From Winogradskyella undariae (lineage in GTDB: Bacteria > Bacteroidota > Bacteroidia > Flavobacteriales > Flavobacteriaceae): a DNA stretch of 64,000 nucleotides. Position numbers and translations under genes: made by a program. Shown here piece after piece: positions 45,232-54,938 of this stretch (position 1 is its first letter; the number at the start of each line of letters is the position of its first letter). The notes under the pieces are model-generated. The model made no database searches and was not told the origin of the DNA. It was given only the letters and a program-made list of their open reading frames with translations. Location of the stretch: contig NZ_JABTEL010000006.1 in assembly GCF_013285155.1 (NCBI RefSeq), positions 171,001-235,000 of the forward strand, written 5' to 3'.

Positions 45232-46358
45232 AATTAGCAATATTTACTTTAGTACAACATAGTACTAAAGATGGTAAGTATTATGGGTATGCTCCTTATG
45301 TCAATGAAATGAATATTTGGGCAAAATATGCCGATGAATTGGTTGTGCTAGGCATAGATAAACCAAATAATGAAGTTGATGCTATAGATACCGCATATAC
45401 ACATAATAATATAAGTTTTGTAGCTGTTCCTAATTTTAATATTTTAGGATTTATAGATGTTTTAAAAACACTAATTTTATTTCCTTATATCTTTTTGAAA
45501 TGTGTGCAAGTGATGCGTCAAGCCGATCATATTCATATTCGTTGTCCGTCTAATGTCGGTTTAGTAGCTTGTTTTGCGCAACTTTTATTTCCGTCAAAAT
45601 CAAAGTCAACGAAGTATGCAGGAAATTGGGATCCGAATAGCAATCAGCCTTGGACGTATCGTTTACAACAAGCTATACTTCGAAATACAATTTTAACCCG
45701 AAATATGAAGGTGTTGGTATATGGGGAATGGCCTGGCGAAACCACTAATGTATATTCGTTTATTTCTGCGACCTATCGTGATGCAGAACGTGTCTCATTT
45801 AACCCTAAAGATTATACACAAGAGTTGGTATTTGTGTTTGCCGGGATGTTAGTACCTGGGAAACGGCCTTTGTTAACGGTTCAGTTTATTGAAGAATTAA
45901 ACCAACAAGGGATTCCTGCCCGATTAGAATTGTTTGGAGATGGTCCTTTACGAGCTCAATTAGAAGATTATATTTCAAAACAAGAGTTAGAGTCATGTAT
46001 CACTATGCATGGCAATCAAGATAAAACGGTGGTAAAAGCCGCCTTATTAGCGGCGCATTTCAATATCTTATTATCGAAAAGCGAAGGTTGGCCTAAAGCC
46101 GTTGCTGAGGGGATGTTTTATGGTTGTATCCCTGTAACAACATCCGTATCTTGTGTGCGTTGGATGCTAGGAGAGGGGCAAAGAGGTTTGATTGTTGAAC
46201 CCGATTTAGAGAGTTCTGTTGCCGAGTTTATCAGTATGTTTAAAACAGACGATTTAAACCGTATGGCTAAAAATGCAATGGATTGGTCGCAACAGTATAC
46301 GTTTGATCGTTTGGAAAGAGATATTCAGAGCGTTTTGAATGGAACTTTGAAGAGTTAA
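45228..46358 (+). CDS. Glycosyltransferase family 4-like protein
   Basis: 376 residues, GT-B fold. The donor half is clear: FVFAGMLVPGKRPLLTVQFI near 205-224, LELFGDGPLRAQLE, MHGNQDKTVVKAALLAAHFNILLSKSEGWPKAVAEGMFYGCIPVTT with the E-x7-E type motif. The last codons (LKS and stop) fall inside an AGAGTTA tandem repeat, so changes in repeat number after the first unit would not affect the protein. Confidence 0.85.
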   Translation: MKLAIFTLVQHSTKDGKYYGYAPYVNEMNIWAKYADELVVLGIDKPNNEVDAIDTAYTHNNISFVAVPNFNILGFIDVLKTLILFPYIFLKCVQVMRQADHIHIRCPSNVGLVACFAQLLFPSKSKSTKYAGNWDPNSNQPWTYRLQQAILRNTILTRNMKVLVYGEWPGETTNVYSFISATYRDAERVSFNPKDYTQELVFVFAGMLVPGKRPLLTVQFIEELNQQGIPARLELFGDGPLRAQLEDYISKQELESCITMHGNQDKTVVKAALLAAHFNILLSKSEGWPKAVAEGMFYGCIPVTTSVSCVRWMLGEGQRGLIVEPDLESSVAEFISMFKTDDLNRMAKNAMDWSQQYTFDRLERDIQSVLNGTLKS

Positions 46359-46391
46359 GAGTTAAGAGTTAAGAGTTAAGAGTTAAGAGTT
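46351..46391. repeat. AGAGTTA 7-bp tandem repeat spanning a stop codon
   Basis: Six tandem copies of the heptamer AGAGTTA, ending AGAGTTTTG. The first copy contains the stop codon of the upstream glycosyltransferase, and the array ends about 10 bp before the next start codon. It occupies the likely ribosome-binding region of the downstream gene. Confidence 0.85.
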
Positions 46392-46400
46392 TTGAAATTG

Positions 46401-47492
46401 ATGGGGGATAGGAAAAATAGGAGACCATTGCGGGTTTTACAGTTAATAGATAGCTTAGAGGCTGGTGGTGCGGAACGTATGGCGGTTAATTTGGCCAATG
46501 CTTTGCGTCCTGAAGTGGAAAAATCTTATTTATGTACGACACGAGCGGAAGGGCTTTTAAAAGGAAGCTTAGATAAAGACGTTGGCTATCTGTTTTTGAA
46601 ACGCAAAAGAACTTTAGATTTTTCGGCTTTAAAACGTTTACGAGCTTTTGTAAATCACGAACAGATTACCGTAGTTCATGCCCATGCGAGCTCTTATTTT
46701 ATGGCCACCTTATTAAAATTAGTGTATCCGAAAATAGATGTCGTTTGGCATGACCATTATGGAAATAGTGAGTTTTTAGAGCAACGCCCCAAAACCATTT
46801 TAAAATGCTGTACTAAAACTTTTAAAGCTATTATTACGGTGAATGCACAATTAGCGGACTGGGATGAGCAGCATTTAGGGTGTCGTAAGGTGGTGTTTTT
46901 ACCCAATTTTGTAGTGCCTTATAAAACAGCACCTCAAACTACATTGCACGGAATAAAAGGCAAACGGATATTATGTTTGGCTAATTTACGGCCACAAAAA
47001 GATCATATCACTTTAATAAACGCCTATAAACACGTTAATGAGCAATTTACTGATTGGACGCTGCATTGTGTCGGGAAGGATTTTAAAGATGCTTATGCCA
47101 CACAAATTAAAACTTTAGTACAAGATTTAACATTGGAAGAAGCGGTGTTTTTTTATGGAAGTTGTGAAGATACCGAACAGATTATTTTACAATCTGATAT
47201 TGGAGTCTTGTCTTCTAAATCAGAGGGCTTACCCTTGGCTTTATTAGAATACGGACAGGGTGGATTAGCCGTTGTTGCCACCGATGTTGGGGATTGTAAA
47301 CTTGTGATTAGTGATGCTTGTTATGGAAGTTTAGTTTCTTCAAACACTATTACTGCTTTAGCTGAATCTATAATAGGCTATATAGAGGATTTTCAACGGA
47401 GAAAGGAAACAGGAGCTGCTCTAAAGACTGTAGTGGCAAATTCTTTTTCAGAAGCGGCGAGTGTAAAGCGCATATTAGCATTATATGCTTAA
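46401..47492 (+). CDS. Glycosyltransferase family 4 protein
   Basis: 363 residues, GT-B fold. The start RVLQLIDSLEAGGAERMAVNLANAL is the classic N-terminal donor/acceptor glycine loop, with VVHAHASSY. The C-terminal half shows ILCLANLRPQKDHITLINAY near 193-212, FFYGSCEDTEQIILQSDIGVLSSKSEGLPLALLEYG with the E-x7-E motif. ATG at 46401 is preferred; a TTG at 46392 is also in frame. The upstream heptamer array could modulate its translation. Confidence 0.9.
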   Translation: MGDRKNRRPLRVLQLIDSLEAGGAERMAVNLANALRPEVEKSYLCTTRAEGLLKGSLDKDVGYLFLKRKRTLDFSALKRLRAFVNHEQITVVHAHASSYFMATLLKLVYPKIDVVWHDHYGNSEFLEQRPKTILKCCTKTFKAIITVNAQLADWDEQHLGCRKVVFLPNFVVPYKTAPQTTLHGIKGKRILCLANLRPQKDHITLINAYKHVNEQFTDWTLHCVGKDFKDAYATQIKTLVQDLTLEEAVFFYGSCEDTEQIILQSDIGVLSSKSEGLPLALLEYGQGGLAVVATDVGDCKLVISDACYGSLVSSNTITALAESIIGYIEDFQRRKETGAALKTVVANSFSEAASVKRILALYA

Positions 47493-47507
47493 ATTTGTGC
47501 CTTAAGA

Positions 47508-48902
47508 ATGAGCAGAACAAAATTACATAAAAAACGCTATCATTTTACTAACGATCTCTATGTCGCTTTAGTGGTATTACACTTATTTGTAGGTGTAGGT
47601 ATTTTTTATATTCCTCAGTTTTCTAAACTGTATTTTACAGTTGTTTGTTTCTTTTTTATAGGTAAAGTATTATTGTCAGCAAAGCGCTCTAAACCGATGT
47701 GGGTGTTGTTTGGTTGTGCTTATATAGCAGCAGCAGAATCGCTTTTTCGTATGACAGGAGGTGGTTTGTTTTATGAATTTTCTAAATATTATATCATTTT
47801 ATTAGTGCTCATTGGGATGTTTTTTACTGGGGTATCGGGTAAAAGTTACCCTTATTTTATTTACCTTGTTTTATTAGTGCCTTCTGTCTTAGTAGCCTCT
47901 ACAACTTTAGGTTATGATTTAAATTTTAGGAAGTCCATCGCTTTTGTACTGAGTGGCCCTGTGTGCTTAGGGGCTTCAGCCTTATATTGTTATGATAAAA
48001 AAATAACCCAAGAACAATTGTTACAAATCTTAGCTTGTATGACTTTTCCTGTCTTAGCGATGATGGTGTATGTTTTTTTGTATAACCCGAGTGTAAAAGA
48101 AGTCTTAGATGGTACTGGATCTAATTTTGCTGCCTCAGGGGGGTATGGGCCTAATCAAGTCTCTACTTTATTCGGTTTAGGGATGGTGGCTTTAACCGTA
48201 CGTTTTTTTTTAAAATCACCAACACTATTTTTAAAGATCTTTAATTTAATATTTTTAGGTTTGGTGTCTTTTAGAGGGTTAGTGACCTTTAGTCGCGGGG
48301 GTATAATTACGGCTATAATGATGATTATTGGTTTTTTAGTGATGTTATACGGAGCGTCAAAATATAAAAGACGCCAACAAATTATAGGTTCACTGTTTTT
48401 GCTTGGTATTGGAGTTGTGATTATTTGGTCTATTACCGCAAATCAAACCAATGGCTTAATAGAAAATCGGTATGGAAATAAAGATGCCACAGGAAGAGAA
48501 AAATCAGACCTTTCTACAGGTCGGGTTGATTTATTTACACGTGAGTTTCAAGGGTTTTTAAAACATCCTTTTTTTGGTGTGGGTGCCAATGGTATGAAGC
48601 AGGTCCGTTTAGAAGAGGAAGGTAAAATTATTGCATCTCATAATGAGGTCAGCCGTTTGTTTTCTGAGCATGGTATTTTTGGCCTCATTATTTTGTTATT
48701 ACTTATATTTACGCCATTAGCCTATAGAAACCAGCATAAAGGGAATTTGTTATTTTATTCTTTTTTAATTTTTTGGTTTGCCACAATTAATCATTCCGCC
48801 ATGCGTATTGCCGCACCAGGGTTTATTTATGGTTTGGCTTTATTACATATTACACATGAAAAAAAACGTCCTCTATCTAGGAAACAACTTAACAAACAGT
48901 AA
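47508..48902 (+). CDS. O-antigen ligase/polymerase-like membrane protein (Wzy/WaaL superfamily)
   Basis: 464 residues with about eleven transmembrane helices and one large periplasmic loop near 310-375 (ENRYGNKDATGREKSDLSTGR then VDLFTREFQGFLKHPFFGVGANG). The loop carries the HNEVSRLFSEHGIFGLI block (about 378-394) diagnostic of the O-antigen ligase superfamily; the histidine is probably catalytic. Proteins of this family either polymerise repeat units or attach finished chains to lipid A core. It overlaps the following glycosyltransferase by 47 bp. Confidence 0.87.
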   Translation: MSRTKLHKKRYHFTNDLYVALVVLHLFVGVGIFYIPQFSKLYFTVVCFFFIGKVLLSAKRSKPMWVLFGCAYIAAAESLFRMTGGGLFYEFSKYYIILLVLIGMFFTGVSGKSYPYFIYLVLLVPSVLVASTTLGYDLNFRKSIAFVLSGPVCLGASALYCYDKKITQEQLLQILACMTFPVLAMMVYVFLYNPSVKEVLDGTGSNFAASGGYGPNQVSTLFGLGMVALTVRFFLKSPTLFLKIFNLIFLGLVSFRGLVTFSRGGIITAIMMIIGFLVMLYGASKYKRRQQIIGSLFLLGIGVVIIWSITANQTNGLIENRYGNKDATGREKSDLSTGRVDLFTREFQGFLKHPFFGVGANGMKQVRLEEEGKIIASHNEVSRLFSEHGIFGLIILLLLIFTPLAYRNQHKGNLLFYSFLIFWFATINHSAMRIAAPGFIYGLALLHITHEKKRPLSRKQLNKQ

Positions 48903-49881
48903 GACCAACGTTTCTTATATGAAAGGCTTAACACAGGCCTTAGAAGGGGAAGGGTTTTTAGTTTTTTGTAAATCGGCTTTTCAAAATAAAATAGCACGTG
49001 TTTTAGATATGGTTAAAGGTACCATAGTGTATGGATACCGTATGGATAATGTATTAATAGATACCTATAGCACTCAGAATTTTTACTACGCTTTTGTGGT
49101 GAGCCAAGTCTGTCGTTTATTGCGTTTACCTTATATTCCTATTTTACATGGGGGGAATTTGCCACAACGCTTAGAACAGAACCCTAAATTAAGCCGTAGG
49201 CTATTTAAACCCGCTAAAGTCTTAGTATCGCCTTCTATATACCTAAAAGAAGCATTTAACAAACAGGGGTTTACTAATGTCGTATATATCCCTAACAGTT
49301 TACAGTTGCAAAACTATCCTTTTGCATCGCGGTCTATTGGTACTATTAATATATTATGGGTACGGTCGTTTTCAGAAATTTATAATCCCTGCTTGGCTGT
49401 AGATATTTTAAAGGCGCTACAAGATTTAGGTTATAAAACCACATTATGCATGGCTGGCCCAGATACGGATGGTTCTTTAGCTAAGGTGAAGTCGCGTGCA
49501 AAAGCTTTAGGGGTTACTGTAGAGACACCAGGGAAACTGACTAAAGCCGAATGGATAAGGCTTGCTAAAGATTATAATGTGTTTATTAATACCACCAATT
49601 TTGATAATATGCCGGTGAGTGTTATAGAAGCTATGGCCTTAGGTTTGCCTATTGTGTCAACGAATGTTGGAGGAATGCCATTTCTTATTGAAGATGAGGT
49701 TGATGGATTATTAGTGCCGCCTCAAAATTTGAATGCCTTTGTTGCGGCTATTGTAAGATTAAAATCAGACCCTGTGCTCGCAGCATCACTAGCAGCTAAA
49801 GCTCGTAAAAAAGTAGAAGCCTTTGATTGGGCGCTTTTAAAAGCAGACTGGATTGAAGTTTTAGAGGGCACTAAATGTTAG
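48856..49881 (+). CDS. Glycosyltransferase family 4 protein
   Basis: 341 residues, GT-B fold. The protein starts KKNVLYLGNNLTNSKTNVSYMKGLTQAL at an ATG inside the end of the polymerase gene; upstream starts in the frame would give an unrelated N-terminus. It contains PILHGGNLPQRL, INILWVRSFSEIYNPCLAVDIL near 162-183, and VFINTTNFDNMPVSVIEAMALGLPIVSTNVGGMPFLIEDEVDG with the E-x7-E motif. It is the last transferase before a promoter gap. Confidence 0.9.
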   Translation: MKKNVLYLGNNLTNSKTNVSYMKGLTQALEGEGFLVFCKSAFQNKIARVLDMVKGTIVYGYRMDNVLIDTYSTQNFYYAFVVSQVCRLLRLPYIPILHGGNLPQRLEQNPKLSRRLFKPAKVLVSPSIYLKEAFNKQGFTNVVYIPNSLQLQNYPFASRSIGTINILWVRSFSEIYNPCLAVDILKALQDLGYKTTLCMAGPDTDGSLAKVKSRAKALGVTVETPGKLTKAEWIRLAKDYNVFINTTNFDNMPVSVIEAMALGLPIVSTNVGGMPFLIEDEVDGLLVPPQNLNAFVAAIVRLKSDPVLAASLAAKARKKVEAFDWALLKADWIEVLEGTKC

Positions 49882-49986
49882 TTTTATTTTTAAGATATTT
49901 TCATCTGATTAAAAAACAAAACGAAGTGCGCTATCCTTGTATTCTGTCTTTAGTCTAAATTAATATTAAAAATATATAAGACTTCT

Positions 49987-49994
49987 TATATTTA
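49987..49994 (+). promoter_or_regulatory. Promoter-like element before the second initiating transferase
   Basis: TATATTTA followed by CC repeats the -7-like word seen at 26015. It lies 21 bp before the ATG at 50015. The -33 region, TATT at 49964, is weak. The 133-bp gap holds nothing else recognisable. Confidence 0.35.
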
Positions 49995-50014
49995 CCGTCT
50001 AGTACAATGTTATA

Positions 50015-51409
50015 ATGTCGAAGAAAAAAAGTATCCATTTTGAAGTTTCTGAGCGTAAAATTCTTCTTAGAATTTTTGACTTGGTCATGGTGTTTTTTGG
50101 CGTTTTTTTATTAAGTCTATATTTTGATTTTGAATACATTGAATTTAGTACAGCTAATAGTGTTGCTTTAATTTTATTGGGGGTTTATTTTTCTATTTTT
50201 GCGACTATTTTTGAATTGTATGATTTACAAAAGGCGAGTGAACTTGATTCTACCTTTAAAAACATTGTAATTACAACTTCTACAGTGGTTTTATTTTATC
50301 TCTTAACACCTGTGCTTTCTCCTTATTTACCCGATGAACGTTTACAGATTGTTTACCTTTATTTAACACTGATTATATCCCTTTTTTTATGGCGCTTCAT
50401 CTATATCCATTTAATTGAATCTCCTCGTTTTTATAAACGGGTGCTTTTAGTTGGTGAGATTTCTAATATTGAAGGTTTAGTCCATGCTTTGAACACTACA
50501 GACCCTAATTATAAAATCATTGGATTTATTAATAGTGAAGTTTCTACTTTAGAATCGGTAAAGTTTAAAGGTTTACCAGAATTTAAACCTGAAGACTTTT
50601 TAAGGACTATTGAAGCAGAAAAAATATCTGAAATTTTGGTCGCCAGCTCTAATACCGAAGCCATTATGGTAGAGGTCTATCACGATTTAATATTGCTTTT
50701 AGAACGTGGTTTTAAGATTAGAGATTATACGCAAGTTTATGAAGAGTTATTAAAAAAGGTGCCTATTCAGTTTGTGGGTAAAGATTTCTACAAGTATTTT
50801 CCTTTTAGTCGTAGTAATGAGAATAAGCTTTATATCTTTTTTCAACGTACTTTCGATGTTGTTTTTTCAATTGTAGGTCTAACCCTTGGTTTATTCATCT
50901 TACCTATTGTGCTTATTGGTAATCTTATAGGTAATAAAGGGCCTTTGTTTTATAGACAAGAACGTGTTGGTAAAAATAGTAAGCCTTTTAATATTCTTAA
51001 GCTACGAAGCATGGTGGTTAATGCAGAGCAAGGAGAGGCTAAATGGGCTCAGAAAAATGACACTAGAATTACGAAGTTCGGGATGTTTTTAAGACGTTCT
51101 CGTATGGATGAGATTCCACAGTTTTACAATGTTCTTAAAGGGGATATGAGTGTTATTGGCCCACGGCCAGAGCGTCCTTTCTTTGTAAATGAGTTAGCAC
51201 GAATTATTCCGTTTTACGAAACAAGACATATTATAAAACCGGGTTTAACAGGTTGGGCACAAGTCAGTACACGTTATGGGGCTTCTGTAGATGATAGTCT
51301 TACTAAATTGCAATACGATTTGTATTATATAAAGCATCGTAGTGTTTTCTTAGACCTTAATATTTTTATAAAGACCTTGAGTACGATTCTTTATTATCGG
51401 GGGCAGTAG
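50015..51409 (+). CDS. Polyprenyl glycosylphosphotransferase, full-length WcaJ/WbaP type
   Basis: 464-residue membrane enzyme that starts a glycan by moving a sugar phosphate to undecaprenyl phosphate. Four N-terminal helices (about 15-125) are followed by a Rossmann-like CoA_binding_3 domain (about 140-250, RVLLVGEISNIEGLVHAL). A further hydrophobic hairpin lies near 285-305, and the catalytic domain has FNILKLRSMVVNAEQGEAKW, FGMFLRRSRMDEIPQFYNVL, MSVIGPRPERP, KPGLTGWAQV. It is the second such enzyme in the locus and probably uses a different first sugar or serves a separate glycan. Confidence 0.93.
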   Translation: MSKKKSIHFEVSERKILLRIFDLVMVFFGVFLLSLYFDFEYIEFSTANSVALILLGVYFSIFATIFELYDLQKASELDSTFKNIVITTSTVVLFYLLTPVLSPYLPDERLQIVYLYLTLIISLFLWRFIYIHLIESPRFYKRVLLVGEISNIEGLVHALNTTDPNYKIIGFINSEVSTLESVKFKGLPEFKPEDFLRTIEAEKISEILVASSNTEAIMVEVYHDLILLLERGFKIRDYTQVYEELLKKVPIQFVGKDFYKYFPFSRSNENKLYIFFQRTFDVVFSIVGLTLGLFILPIVLIGNLIGNKGPLFYRQERVGKNSKPFNILKLRSMVVNAEQGEAKWAQKNDTRITKFGMFLRRSRMDEIPQFYNVLKGDMSVIGPRPERPFFVNELARIIPFYETRHIIKPGLTGWAQVSTRYGASVDDSLTKLQYDLYYIKHRSVFLDLNIFIKTLSTILYYRGQ

Positions 51410-51412
51410 GTT

Positions 51413-51504
51413 TGGTGAGGTGGTGATTTGGTGAGGTGGTGATTTTGTGATATGGTGATATGGTGATATGGTGAGATGGTGAGGTGGTGATTTTGTGATA
51501 TGGT
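51413..51504. repeat. GGTGAGGT/GGTGATTT minisatellite
   Basis: About eleven 8-bp units (GGTGAGGT, GGTGATTT, GGTGATAT, GGTGAGAT), the reverse-complement sense of the CACCACAT arrays. It directly follows the last gene of the polysaccharide locus. The remaining bases to 51612 are AT-rich with no gene seen. Confidence 0.85.
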
Positions 51505-51612
51505 GATGCTTTCTTTAATAACGGATACTAAAAATAGTGCTTATGTGTTGCTTTTCATATTAAAAATAAGACACTTCACACTTTTTAATTTTTACTTTTT
51601 ACTTTTCACTCT

Positions 51613-52791
51613 TCACTCTTCTTCAGATAGATTAAACCATTTTACTAAATATACATATCTGACCACTAGTGCTATAAGCAGAGGAATTAAACCTATGGCA
51701 AAGACCTGAACTCCTATAATCCAATGTGAGGCAATTAAGCAAAGCATAATGATTAAGAATCTTAAGTACTTTTTAAACCATATTTTAACCTTTGGTTTTG
51801 CTAATTGTCCGATTACAAACAGATTTAGTGGGAATGCCCATAATACATTATAATTTAATGCTGTTGCGGAGTGGTCTGTTGCAAACCATAATAGTAATAA
51901 TACAATACCAATAAGACCTGTAAGTGCAAAAAGGGAGATGTCTAACCATTTGCTTCTTACTTTGTTTTTGTAATCTTTATAGGTTATAAAAAGGATACAA
52001 GCGGCTAGTAAACCAATGATGACTAATGGGCTTACTATAAAATTAGATTTGGTATTTGTTTCTTTTTTTTGATAAAGCGTCGTTGCGCTTTTAACCAAGT
52101 TTTTAGAAGTGTTTAATTTTGCGGTCTCAAAAAAAGTATGAATATATTTCGGTAAAAACATAAACTCTTCTGCTGTAGCTTGTTTATCTATTACGGCACC
52201 TAAAGCAATGTCTATACCAAAGCTGCCCCATGTATTTAAGCCGACGTGTTCATGGATGAGGTCTCTGAATGTTTTAGGTTCGAAATTTTGAGGTAATATA
52301 AAATCTATTGTTTCTGAAGTTGTGTTTTGGGTAACATCTCTAATTCTTGTAGCGCAATTATCATAGAAAAAGTCGTATAAATAGCGTCTGTTTTCTGGTT
52401 TGTAATTATTTTCTAGGTAGTTAAAGAGTTTCTGTTTGTCTTGAGTAGAAAGATTTAAAACTTGCTCTTCAATCGTACGATTAGCTCTTTTATAGGCATA
52501 AAAGAAATTTTGAAATGGATGCCTGCTAATGAGGTAATTTAGTTTTCCTTGAGCGAATTTTAAATAAAAATTAGGGGCATCAAAATCATATTCTCCATAG
52601 CCATAAACCACATCGATACCTAAAGCTTTATCTTTTATCCTGAAAGCATTATGTCCAAAAGCATCATTTAAAGATTCTCCTGGCCCAATGGTTATAACTG
52701 ATATTTTTGCGTTGTCAGAGAGTTGATATTGTTGTGAGAATCCAGAAATACAAGTGAAAAGTAAAACAAGAACTGATAATTTTAGTTTCAT
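51613..52791 (-). CDS. DUF4105 / Lnb N-terminal domain membrane protein
   Basis: 392 residues from the ATG at 52791, which begins a signal peptide (MKLKLSVLVLLFTCISGFSQ); ATG at 52815 is in frame but overlaps the upstream gene. The periplasmic domain (about 22-200) has FGHNAFRIKD, YGYGEYDF and YLYDFFYDNCATRIRD near 145-160. The histidine and cysteine are the likely catalytic pair of the DUF4105 family, which includes the Bacteroides lipoprotein N-acyltransferase Lnb. Four to five C-terminal membrane helices follow (about 255-385). A role in lipoprotein N-acylation is inferred from family. It lies 10 bp after the PorV/PorQ-like gene. Confidence 0.78.
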   Translation of the reverse strand: MKLKLSVLVLLFTCISGFSQQYQLSDNAKISVITIGPGESLNDAFGHNAFRIKDKALGIDVVYGYGEYDFDAPNFYLKFAQGKLNYLISRHPFQNFFYAYKRANRTIEEQVLNLSTQDKQKLFNYLENNYKPENRRYLYDFFYDNCATRIRDVTQNTTSETIDFILPQNFEPKTFRDLIHEHVGLNTWGSFGIDIALGAVIDKQATAEEFMFLPKYIHTFFETAKLNTSKNLVKSATTLYQKKETNTKSNFIVSPLVIIGLLAACILFITYKDYKNKVRSKWLDISLFALTGLIGIVLLLLWFATDHSATALNYNVLWAFPLNLFVIGQLAKPKVKIWFKKYLRFLIIMLCLIASHWIIGVQVFAIGLIPLLIALVVRYVYLVKWFNLSEEE

Positions 52792-52801
52792 TACTGTTGA
52801 A

Positions 52802-53875
52802 TTATCTAAAGACACTGAAGTCTATTTTTAAAGAAAAGATATTTGAGTATAAAGCAGCACTTTGATCTCCTATGTCTGTAAAAGCATAATCTATTTGTAT
52901 GCCTCGGTATTTAAATCCGACTCCGAAATTAGGTTGAAAAGTTACTTGCTCTGAATCGTCGATTTGTAATTCATTTTGAAAATTACCAACACCTGCTCTT
53001 AGAAAAACAAGATCTGTATACCCAAATTCGAAACCTAAAGCAGGATTAATACTGGCAAAAGATGTGGATATAATATCGTTATTTTCTGCAAAGCGCATAT
53101 TTAAGTTTGCTGCTGCTAATAAAGAATAGTCATAATGAAAGATCCATTTTTTAGACATTCCTAATTGTAGTTTTGGAATTGTAATTTCTGTGGTCTCAGG
53201 CAATTCTTGGTTTTCACCATCAATGGCACTGCTAATATCTTCAAATTTATCTTCGTCTATAGACCAGGCATTAAATGTGGTTGTAATATCTCTAGCCATC
53301 AGTCCAAATTTCCAATCATTTCGTCGGCTTTCAAATTGAATTCCTGCATCGAAACCAAATCCCCAAGAGGATGCAAAATCACCAATAATTCGTCGGATCA
53401 CTTTTGCATTCACTCCAAAATTTAATCCATCTAAAGGTAATTTTCTAGCATAAGAGAAGGTAAGCCCGTAATCTGCCGTAGAAAATGTACTTATTCTATC
53501 GTAATTAATGTTTCCTTGATCGTCAATTAATTGTGTGGTATCTAAAATATCATCTACACCAAAACGAATTAAAGAGATTCCCATAGCACTTGATTTGTCT
53601 ATAGGCATGGCATAAGCGATGTAGTTATAATTTGCAATATTCGCAAAATAACTGGAGTGCATTAATGAGAGCTGTGTGTCCTCAACATGTACCAATCCTG
53701 CAGGATTCCAGTAACCTGAATTTACATCAGCCGTTTGGGAGACCACAGCATTACTCATCCCTAAGGCAGCAGCATCTACACCAATATTCATAAATTCATT
53801 TGAATACTTCGTTTGAGCTGAAACCGTAAGAGTAGCAAGCGTTAAGAGAATTACATAGTAATTTTTCAACAGCAC
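52802..53875 (-). CDS. PorV/PorQ family outer-membrane beta-barrel protein
   Basis: 357 residues with a signal peptide (LLKNYYVILLTLATLTVSAQ) and a FadL/PorV-like barrel. NIGVDAAALGMSNAVVSQTADVNSGYWNPAGLV near 31-63 is the family signature; the protein ends in FSLKIDFSVFR, fitting a barrel terminal strand. PorV and PorQ are parts of the type IX secretion attachment complex, but many paralogues exist and no other T9SS gene is near. It is probably co-transcribed with the Lnb-like gene. The 258-bp gap upstream to pssA is AT-rich with no gene. Confidence 0.85.
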   Translation of the reverse strand: MLLKNYYVILLTLATLTVSAQTKYSNEFMNIGVDAAALGMSNAVVSQTADVNSGYWNPAGLVHVEDTQLSLMHSSYFANIANYNYIAYAMPIDKSSAMGISLIRFGVDDILDTTQLIDDQGNINYDRISTFSTADYGLTFSYARKLPLDGLNFGVNAKVIRRIIGDFASSWGFGFDAGIQFESRRNDWKFGLMARDITTTFNAWSIDEDKFEDISSAIDGENQELPETTEITIPKLQLGMSKKWIFHYDYSLLAAANLNMRFAENNDIISTSFASINPALGFEFGYTDLVFLRAGVGNFQNELQIDDSEQVTFQPNFGVGFKYRGIQIDYAFTDIGDQSAALYSNIFSLKIDFSVFR

Positions 53876-54134
53876 AATTTTTTTTTACAAAGATGCATAA
53901 TATTTTCCTATCTATTAAACTCTATAACGGCGTTCTTATTGTTTTTAAATATAATTTTATGACTTATTTTACCCAAGCTCCATAATATGTATTCTCTTAT
54001 TGTCTATATAGGTTGTATTATTTTAATATAAATGGAGGTTTATTTTATGTTGTTTTAAGAATTGAAAAGATATAATTTGAGAAAAAATATAAGATTAGAA
54101 TTAAATACTTTCTATTTTTACAAAAATTAAGATT

Positions 54135-54893
54135 ATGAGCTTTAAAAGACACATTCCGAATTTAGTAACACTTCTCAACTTGTTTTCGGGTTGTATTGCT
54201 GTAATATTTGCTGTTAATGGTAATTTTATTGCCGCCTCTATATTTGTTTTTTTAGGGATATTTTTCGACTTTTTTGATGGGCTTTTAGCTAGAAAACTCA
54301 ATGTACAGAGTCCGATGGGAATTCAGTTAGATTCTTTGGCAGATTTAGTAACCAGTGGTGTAGTGCCAGGGATTATTATGTTTAAGCTTATTGGATTGAC
54401 TATTGATGCGCCAGATTATTCGGCTTACAGTGATAGTTGGAATTCTGTTTTTCATTGGCAAGGTTTTAAAATGTCTGTATTACCGTTAATCGGTTTGTTT
54501 ATTCCGTTAGCATCAGCTTATCGTTTGGCAAAGTTTAATTTAGATGAAGATCAGCAAAGTTATTTTAAAGGTTTGCCTGTGCCTGCTAACACTCTAGTGT
54601 TATTATCGCTACCTCTTATTTTGGAGTATCAGAATAATGACCTTATTAATAACATTATTATCAATAAATGGTTTTTAATTGGTTTAACCTTGTTGAGCTG
54701 TTACCTTTTAAATTCGAATATAAAGTTATTCGCTTTAAAATTTAAAAACTATGGTTTTAAGGATAATGCCGTACGTTATATTTTTCTAATCTTAAGTGTT
54801 GTCTTAATTATAGTACTTCATTTTGCTGCTATTCCTTTAGTTATTGGTTTGTATATTTTACTTTCATTATTAACGAAATCTAAGATTCATTAA
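54135..54893 (+). CDS. pssA: CDP-diacylglycerol-serine O-phosphatidyltransferase
   Basis: 252-residue integral membrane enzyme making phosphatidylserine from CDP-diacylglycerol and serine. The CDP-alcohol phosphotransferase motif DGxxARx8GxxxDxxxD is readable from D48 (FFDGLLARKL) to the final aspartate in LDSLAD. The helix pattern, with about seven hydrophobic segments, fits the family, and HIPNLVTLLNLFSG at the N-terminus is characteristic of PssA. It makes the precursor of phosphatidylethanolamine at the inner membrane. Confidence 0.93.
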   Translation: MSFKRHIPNLVTLLNLFSGCIAVIFAVNGNFIAASIFVFLGIFFDFFDGLLARKLNVQSPMGIQLDSLADLVTSGVVPGIIMFKLIGLTIDAPDYSAYSDSWNSVFHWQGFKMSVLPLIGLFIPLASAYRLAKFNLDEDQQSYFKGLPVPANTLVLLSLPLILEYQNNDLINNIIINKWFLIGLTLLSCYLLNSNIKLFALKFKNYGFKDNAVRYIFLILSVVLIIVLHFAAIPLVIGLYILLSLLTKSKIH

Positions 54894-54938
54894 TCTTAAA
54901 GTTTTATTCATTCTTACTTTTTTAAATACTTATAATTT

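Noticed and set aside
52802..53875. Type IX secretion gene cluster
   Set aside because: Only one PorV/PorQ-like barrel is present and no gld or other por genes are nearby; paralogues with other roles are common.
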